A stretch of DNA of 17,430 nucleotides, taken from the NCBI GenBank assembly GCA_035288225.1, contig DATEAT010000130.1:1-17430 (forward strand). The letters run 5' to 3'. The notes under the pieces are model-generated. The model was not told the DNA's origin, made no database searches, and saw only the letters and a list, made by a program, of their open reading frames with translations. The stretch comes from RBG-16-64-43 sp035288225 (GTDB taxonomy: Bacteria > Chloroflexota > Anaerolineae > Anaerolineales > RBG-16-64-43). Shown piece by piece: positions 14,236 to 17,430 of the stretch. Made by a program: the position numbers and the translations under genes. Positions within the stretch are counted from its first letter, which is position 1. Each line of letters starts with the position of its first letter.

Positions 14236-14280
14236 CCGTCCGCTCGATTCGCCGAAGGGAGGCTCTCTGGTAGAGGGCGA

Positions 14281-14610
14281 ATGACTGATCTCGTTCATTT
14301 CTCCGCAGATACATTCTCCGCCGAGGTCCTGGCCTCGCCGACGCCGGTGCTGGTCGAGTTCGGTGCAGAGTGGTGTCATCCGTGCAAGCAACTCGAACCG
14401 ATCCTCAAAGAGCTTGCCAGCTTGTGGGACGGCAAGTTGAAACTGGGCCAGGTCGACGTAGACCAAGACCCTGATCTGGCCATGCAATTCGGCGTGATGG
14501 GCGTGCCCACGCTGATCCTGTTCCTGGCTGGGCAGCCGGCCGAACGCCTGACGGGCTTTCAGCCCCGCGAGCGCCTGCGCGCCAAGATCGAACCGCATTT
14601 GCCCGCCTAG
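14281..14610 (+). CDS. Thioredoxin-family protein with CHPC active site
   Basis: At 109 residues this is a single thioredoxin domain. The active site is AEWCHPCKQLEP, with Cys32 and Cys35; the standard thioredoxin pair CGPC is replaced by CHPC. The core strand VLVEFGAEW, the VDVDQDPDLAMQFGV segment and the cis-proline loop GVPTLILF are all in place, and the end FQPRERLRAKI fits the last helix. It should exchange disulfides in the cytoplasm, as no signal peptide is present. His between the cysteines would be expected to make it more oxidising than classical thioredoxin, from known CxxC mutant series. The ATG at 14281 preceded by GAGGG is preferred over the frame extension to 14221, which runs through the leader hairpin. 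Confidence 0.9.
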   Translation: MTDLVHFSADTFSAEVLASPTPVLVEFGAEWCHPCKQLEPILKELASLWDGKLKLGQVDVDQDPDLAMQFGVMGVPTLILFLAGQPAERLTGFQPRERLRAKIEPHLPA

Positions 14611-14633
14611 CTGCTTGCGGTCTCCTCAAACGC

Positions 14634-14671
14634 CGAGCCCACGCGCTTCATTCATGCGTGGGCTCGCTCTT
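14634..14671. terminator. Bidirectional terminator hairpin between thioredoxin and receiver genes
   Basis: An 11-bp perfect stem (14634-14644 with 14656-14666) with an 11-base loop sits between the convergent stops at 14610 (+) and 14692 (-). On the plus strand CTCTTGT follows, a weak T-rich tail; on the minus strand GCGTTT follows. It most likely serves both genes. Confidence 0.65.
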
Positions 14672-14691
14672 GTCGATCGGGGCCGCGCGTT

Positions 14692-15066
14692 CTACATATT
14701 CCGCGGCGGCAGCGCTTGTATCCGCTTGAGCAATTCCGCGGAGTCAATCTCCTTGAGCAGATACTCATGCGCGCCGGCGCGGCGCACAGCGCGCCGCTCC
14801 CAGGCCACCTCGTAGGTGGTCAGCACCACCACCTGCGGGTTCCAGGCTGAGCGCGCGGCCTGGCGCACAAGCTCTAGCCCCAAACCATCCTCACGCTTGC
14901 TCTCGATGAGGATCACCTGCGGGCGCAGACGCTCCACCTCGCGCAGCGCGTCCTGCGCGTCGCCCGCCTGCCCCACCAGCTCAACCCCCTCGATGTTGCT
15001 GAGCCGCTCGGCCAGTGCCTCGCGTACCTGTGTGTGCTCTTCAATGAGGTAGACCTGTAAGTCCAT
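14692..15066 (-). CDS. Stand-alone receiver protein with Glu at the phospho-acceptor position
   Basis: The 124 residues form one CheY-like receiver domain with no output domain. The acidic pair is Glu9-Glu10 (YLIEEHTQV), the switch Thr is in VVVLTTYE (83/84) and the conserved Lys is Lys105 (EYLLKE). The phospho-acceptor Asp is replaced by Glu55 (VILIESKREDG). Sequence around it (LVGQAGDAQDAL, RRAVRRAGAHEYLLK) resembles NarL/FixJ-type receivers. Glu can mimic the phosphorylated state in some regulators, so it may be always active or not phosphorylated. The ATG at 15066 is preferred over the TTG frame start at 15195 because a good promoter (15110-15137) and all conserved receiver sequence lie around the ATG. 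It is downstream of a histidine kinase gene on the same strand. Confidence 0.85.
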   Translation of the reverse strand: MDLQVYLIEEHTQVREALAERLSNIEGVELVGQAGDAQDALREVERLRPQVILIESKREDGLGLELVRQAARSAWNPQVVVLTTYEVAWERRAVRRAGAHEYLLKEIDSAELLKRIQALPPRNM

Positions 15067-15109
15067 GGCCCCACACAGCCGCCCACCGTCTGCGAGCGCC
15101 TTGCCTAGC

Positions 15110-15137
15110 AGTATAGGTTCGGCTGTAGGCCTTCCAA
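15110..15137 (-). promoter_or_regulatory. Promoter of the receiver gene
   Basis: On the minus strand TTGGAA (15137-15132), a 16-base spacer and TATACT (15115-15110). The -10 matches five and the -35 four of six consensus bases. It lies in the 152-base gap after the histidine kinase, so the receiver can be transcribed alone with a leader of about 37 bases. Confidence 0.55.
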
Positions 15138-15218
15138 GTGATGATTGTCCGCGCGCTTCGGGCAACGTGTCACTCCGCCCGGCACCACAACGCAAATATC
15201 AGGGGATTTGTGCGAGGA

Positions 15219-16913
15219 TTAGCGCACCGGCGCTTCCGCCCGGGCCGGGATGCGCACCAGGACCCGCGTGCCTTTACCCTTTTCGGAGACGATCGTCGCT
15301 TCGCCGCCCGAGGCGCGGGCCCGCTCTTCAATGTTGGTCAGCCCGTGCCCCAGAATGCGCTTCTCGGCTTCCGGGCTGAACCCGCGACCGTTGTCCTCAA
15401 CAACAAGCCCATACCACTCGTCTTCCTTCGAGAAGGAAATCCGGACGCGCGTGGCGCGCGCGTGCTTGGCCACGTTGGCCAGCGCTTCTTGCGCAATGTG
15501 ATACAGGGCGTTGGTCGAGTGCTGGCTGAGCGCGCCCACGGCCCCATCGGAGATGTGCAGGTCGACGTGCGCCAGCGTCTGCGCGCGGAACTCGCGCACA
15601 AGCTGCCGCAGCCCCTCGGAGAAGTTGTCGTAGGCGATACGCTGCGGCTTCATGTCGAGGATGTATGCGCGGATGTCGCGGATGACGGCGTTCAAGCCCC
15701 CGATCGCCTTGTCGAGCCGGTCGCGCACGAGGGCCGGGTTCTCTTCCAGGCTCAGCATGCCGTCCTCAAGCGTCAGCCCGACCGCGTAAATGGATTGGAT
15801 GATCCCGTCGTGCAGGTCCATGCCGATGCGTTCGCGCTCTTCAAGCACGGCCAGGCGCTGCGACTTGCGCAGGAGCAGTGCGTTCTCCACCGCCTCGCCA
15901 ATGGTCAGGCCCAGCGACTGAAAGAGCTGGCGCTGGCGCGGTTCGAAATCCAAGCGTTCGTCGGTGGCCAGCGTGAGCACCCCCAGCACCTGGTCTTTGG
16001 AGACGAGTGGCAGGCAAATGACGGACTGGCAACGGTCGTCGGCCAGGTCGGCCGAGAGGCCCGCCGACTCGGCTTGGGCCTTGTTGGTGATGAGCAGTTC
16101 CCGCCGCGCCGCAACCCGCCCCAGGACGCCCTCGCCGATGCGGAAGCGGTCACTCTTCCATACGGAAGTCGGGCGCAGCCCGCGCCGCAGGACGAGGGGG
16201 AACTCCCCGTTGCGATCTTCGTCCAGGAAAACCTCGGCCGATTGAGCATGGTAGTGCCGCGCAATGACCTCCATCGACTTCTCAAGCAACTCGTTCAGGT
16301 CGAGCGTCGTGCCGCCGGCTGCAGCCACGCTGTTGAGGATGCCCAGTTCTTCGTTGCTGCGCTCAAGCTCGCGCTCTTTGGTCTGCAGCTGGATATAGTG
16401 GCGGGCGTTGTCGATGGCCACCGCCGCGTAGGCCGCCAGCATCTCGCCCAGTTTTTCATCCTCATCGTCGAAGGCTCGGCCGCCGCGCTTCTCGGTGATG
16501 TAGATCTGACCGATGCCGGTCCCCATCAAAATGATCGGGACGCCCAAAAAAGTGCGCATCGACGGATGGTGGGCCGGAAAGCCAACTGACTCGGGATGCG
16601 CTCCGAGATCTTCAAGCCGCAGCGTGCGCCGCTCCTTGAGCATCAGCCCGATCAACCCGCGGCCCTCCGGCGGGTGCGGGATGCCCCGCACCTCCTCGGG
16701 CGCCATGCCGGCGGTGACGAATCGTTCCAGCCCGCCATGGCCGTCGGGAATCCCGATGGCCGCATAGCGCGCGTGGAGCAGCTCCAGCGCCGCTTCGGCG
16801 ATGCGACGCAGCACGATCTCCAGGTCGCGCTCGCGGACCAGTTCGAGCGATAGGCGATGGAGTGTGTCGAGGGGGGATTTGGTGTCGAAATCGAATGCGA
16901 CAGACTCGGTCAT
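15219..16913 (-). CDS. Soluble GAF-GAF histidine kinase, NarL/DesK class (HisKA_3)
   Basis: From ATG 16913 the protein has 564 residues. The N-terminal half shows two GAF sensor domains (about 15-172 and 200-345) joined by a coiled-coil stretch (TKERELERSNEEL). The dimerisation and phospho-transfer helix is of the HisKA_3 type, EERERIGMDLHDG with His368. The ATPase domain has an N box (AQEALANVAKHA, 475-486), a G1 box (EDNGRGF, 506-512) and a G2 box (GHGLTNIEERA, 522-532). No membrane helix or signal is present, so it senses a cytosolic signal, perhaps a small ligand, redox or light. The frame runs open to 17237, but those 108 extra residues look non-coding and a promoter sits just before 16913. 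Its usual partner would be a LuxR-type regulator, not visible here. Confidence 0.93.
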   Translation of the reverse strand: MTESVAFDFDTKSPLDTLHRLSLELVRERDLEIVLRRIAEAALELLHARYAAIGIPDGHGGLERFVTAGMAPEEVRGIPHPPEGRGLIGLMLKERRTLRLEDLGAHPESVGFPAHHPSMRTFLGVPIILMGTGIGQIYITEKRGGRAFDDEDEKLGEMLAAYAAVAIDNARHYIQLQTKERELERSNEELGILNSVAAAGGTTLDLNELLEKSMEVIARHYHAQSAEVFLDEDRNGEFPLVLRRGLRPTSVWKSDRFRIGEGVLGRVAARRELLITNKAQAESAGLSADLADDRCQSVICLPLVSKDQVLGVLTLATDERLDFEPRQRQLFQSLGLTIGEAVENALLLRKSQRLAVLEERERIGMDLHDGIIQSIYAVGLTLEDGMLSLEENPALVRDRLDKAIGGLNAVIRDIRAYILDMKPQRIAYDNFSEGLRQLVREFRAQTLAHVDLHISDGAVGALSQHSTNALYHIAQEALANVAKHARATRVRISFSKEDEWYGLVVEDNGRGFSPEAEKRILGHGLTNIEERARASGGEATIVSEKGKGTRVLVRIPARAEAPVR

Positions 16914-16922
16914 GCTTCCCGT

Positions 16923-16951
16923 ATTGTAGCGCAGGATGGCCCTCGCCACAA
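16923..16951 (-). promoter_or_regulatory. Promoter of the histidine kinase gene, near-leaderless
   Basis: TTGTGG (16951-16946), a 17-base spacer and TACAAT (16928-16923) on the minus strand. The -10 ends ten bases before the A of ATG 16913, so initiation would leave only a few bases of leader. Shine-Dalgarno-like sequence is weak (GGGAAGC), consistent with leaderless translation. Confidence 0.5.
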
Positions 16952-17243
16952 GGATCGCACCCATGGTTGGCCTTCGCCAGCCCCAATTGGAGAGGGCACA
17001 GCATGCCTTACGGCTGCCCGCGCTCGGACGGCACGCGCATGAAGGCCGCGTTGGGCACACCCGCCTCACGCGTGCTCGATTGCAGGCGCGGCACAATGTG
17101 TGTTGAAAGCCGTAGGACGGGAGTGGCTGTGGCCGGGGCCTCTTTACCGACAAACGACCAAGGGCTGCCCAGGAGGAGCAGACCCTGGTTCTATGACATC
17201 TGCTTCCAGCTTGCCGAAAAAGGACCTCCCGCCTCATCCCCTG
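16952..17243. other. Non-coding stretch upstream of the histidine kinase
   Basis: Open frames exist on both strands, but their translations are rich in Arg, Cys and Pro and lack any recognisable fold, start signal or ribosome-binding site. No RNA gene was recognised. It leads into the hairpin cluster at the window end. Confidence 0.45.
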
Positions 17244-17298
17244 CCCCCTCTCCGCCTGGGAGCTTTCTTCGACACAGCAGAGTCTGGCGGAGAGGGGG
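17244..17298. repeat. 13-bp GC-rich inverted repeat
   Basis: CCCCCTCTCCGCC (17244-17256) and GGCGGAGAGGGGG (17286-17298) pair perfectly around a 29-base loop. It is the first of three strong inverted repeats in 180 bases. Confidence 0.7.
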
Positions 17299-17309
17299 TG
17301 GAGAAACCC

Positions 17310-17344
17310 AAGGAGGCGGGGGCCCGAAGGCCCCCCGCCTCCTT
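17310..17344. repeat. Long GC-rich hairpin (13-bp stem plus inner stem)
   Basis: Bases 17310-17322 pair perfectly with 17332-17344. Inside, after one C/C mismatch, CC/GG closes a GAA loop. The plus strand after the stem reads GAATACC, without a T-tract, so it looks more like a dispersed extragenic palindrome than a terminator. Confidence 0.7.
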
Positions 17345-17399
17345 GAATACCTCTCCCCTCCCCCGGCGTGACAGCCTTGCGCTAACTCGCCAGCTCGCC

Positions 17400-17423
17400 A
17401 GGGCAGGGTTGGGGGCCTGCCCT
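17400..17423. repeat. 8-bp GC-rich hairpin
   Basis: AGGGCAGG (17400-17407) pairs with CCTGCCCT (17416-17423) around an 8-base G-rich loop. It is the third hairpin of the cluster and lies at the window edge, so it may continue beyond. Confidence 0.55.
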
Positions 17424-17430
17424 CGGAACG

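Noticed and set aside
15138..16589. 483-codon open frame opposite the histidine kinase
   Set aside because: It is antisense to a complete GAF-GAF-HisKA_3 gene, and the translation shows no motif. It reflects codon bias of the real gene.
16914..17237. 108-residue N-terminal extension of the histidine kinase frame
   Set aside because: The extension is Arg/Cys/Pro-rich without structure, and a promoter-like TTGTGG-N17-TACAAT lies just before ATG 16913.
1..17430. CRISPR arrays, transposases, integrases, phage genes
   Set aside because: No regularly spaced direct repeats and no DDE, tyrosine or serine recombinase motifs were seen in any plausible frame.

Overview
The window reads as bacterial chromosome, mostly GC-rich (one 60-base line counted at 65 percent), and most like a Chloroflexota/Anaerolineae-type bacterium. 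This rests on the gene mix: a four-subunit 2-oxoacid:ferredoxin oxidoreductase, an RNase D next to a beta-CASP nuclease, a GAF-GAF NarL-class histidine kinase, and a secreted FGE/SUMF1-fold lipoprotein. The lineage is inferred from gene content; no marker gene here fixes it.

Layout. 2-397 (+) is the 3' end of a GcvT-family gene. 589-2795 (-) holds three exported-protein genes: a lipoprotein with a thrombospondin-3-like calcium motif and a cysteine-rich tail, then a translationally coupled pair of small unknown secreted or anchored proteins. 3040-5763 (-) is a compact operon in the order delta (ferredoxin), alpha, beta, gamma of a 2-oxoacid:ferredoxin oxidoreductase, closed by a clear intrinsic terminator. 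Divergent from it, 5959-8617 (+) is an RNA-processing block: RNase D, an overlapping beta-CASP metallo-hydrolase and, 20 bases on, tRNA-Ser(CGA) with its terminator.

8799-12466 (-) is an AT-richer stretch. It carries a small zinc-ribbon protein, a possible tiny lipoprotein ORF, a 745-residue membrane protein with Trp-anchored TPR-like repeats, and an ATGA-coupled FGE-fold lipoprotein that lacks the FGE catalytic cysteines. This is the least described part of the window and the best candidate for a new cell-envelope system. After it come an APH-fold kinase (12656-13762, -), a small thioredoxin with a CHPC active site and a structured leader (14281-14610, +), a stand-alone receiver whose phospho-acceptor Asp is replaced by Glu (14692-15066, -), and a soluble GAF-GAF histidine kinase (15219-16913, -). 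The last 500 bases are non-coding and end in three strong GC-rich hairpins.

How the parts work together. The ferredoxin oxidoreductase would link oxidative decarboxylation of a 2-oxoacid to reduced ferredoxin. RNase D, the beta-CASP enzyme and the tRNA form a plausible RNA maturation and turnover group. The kinase and receiver are neighbours with separate promoters, and the receiver may not work by ordinary aspartyl phosphorylation. No insertion sequence, CRISPR array or rRNA was seen.
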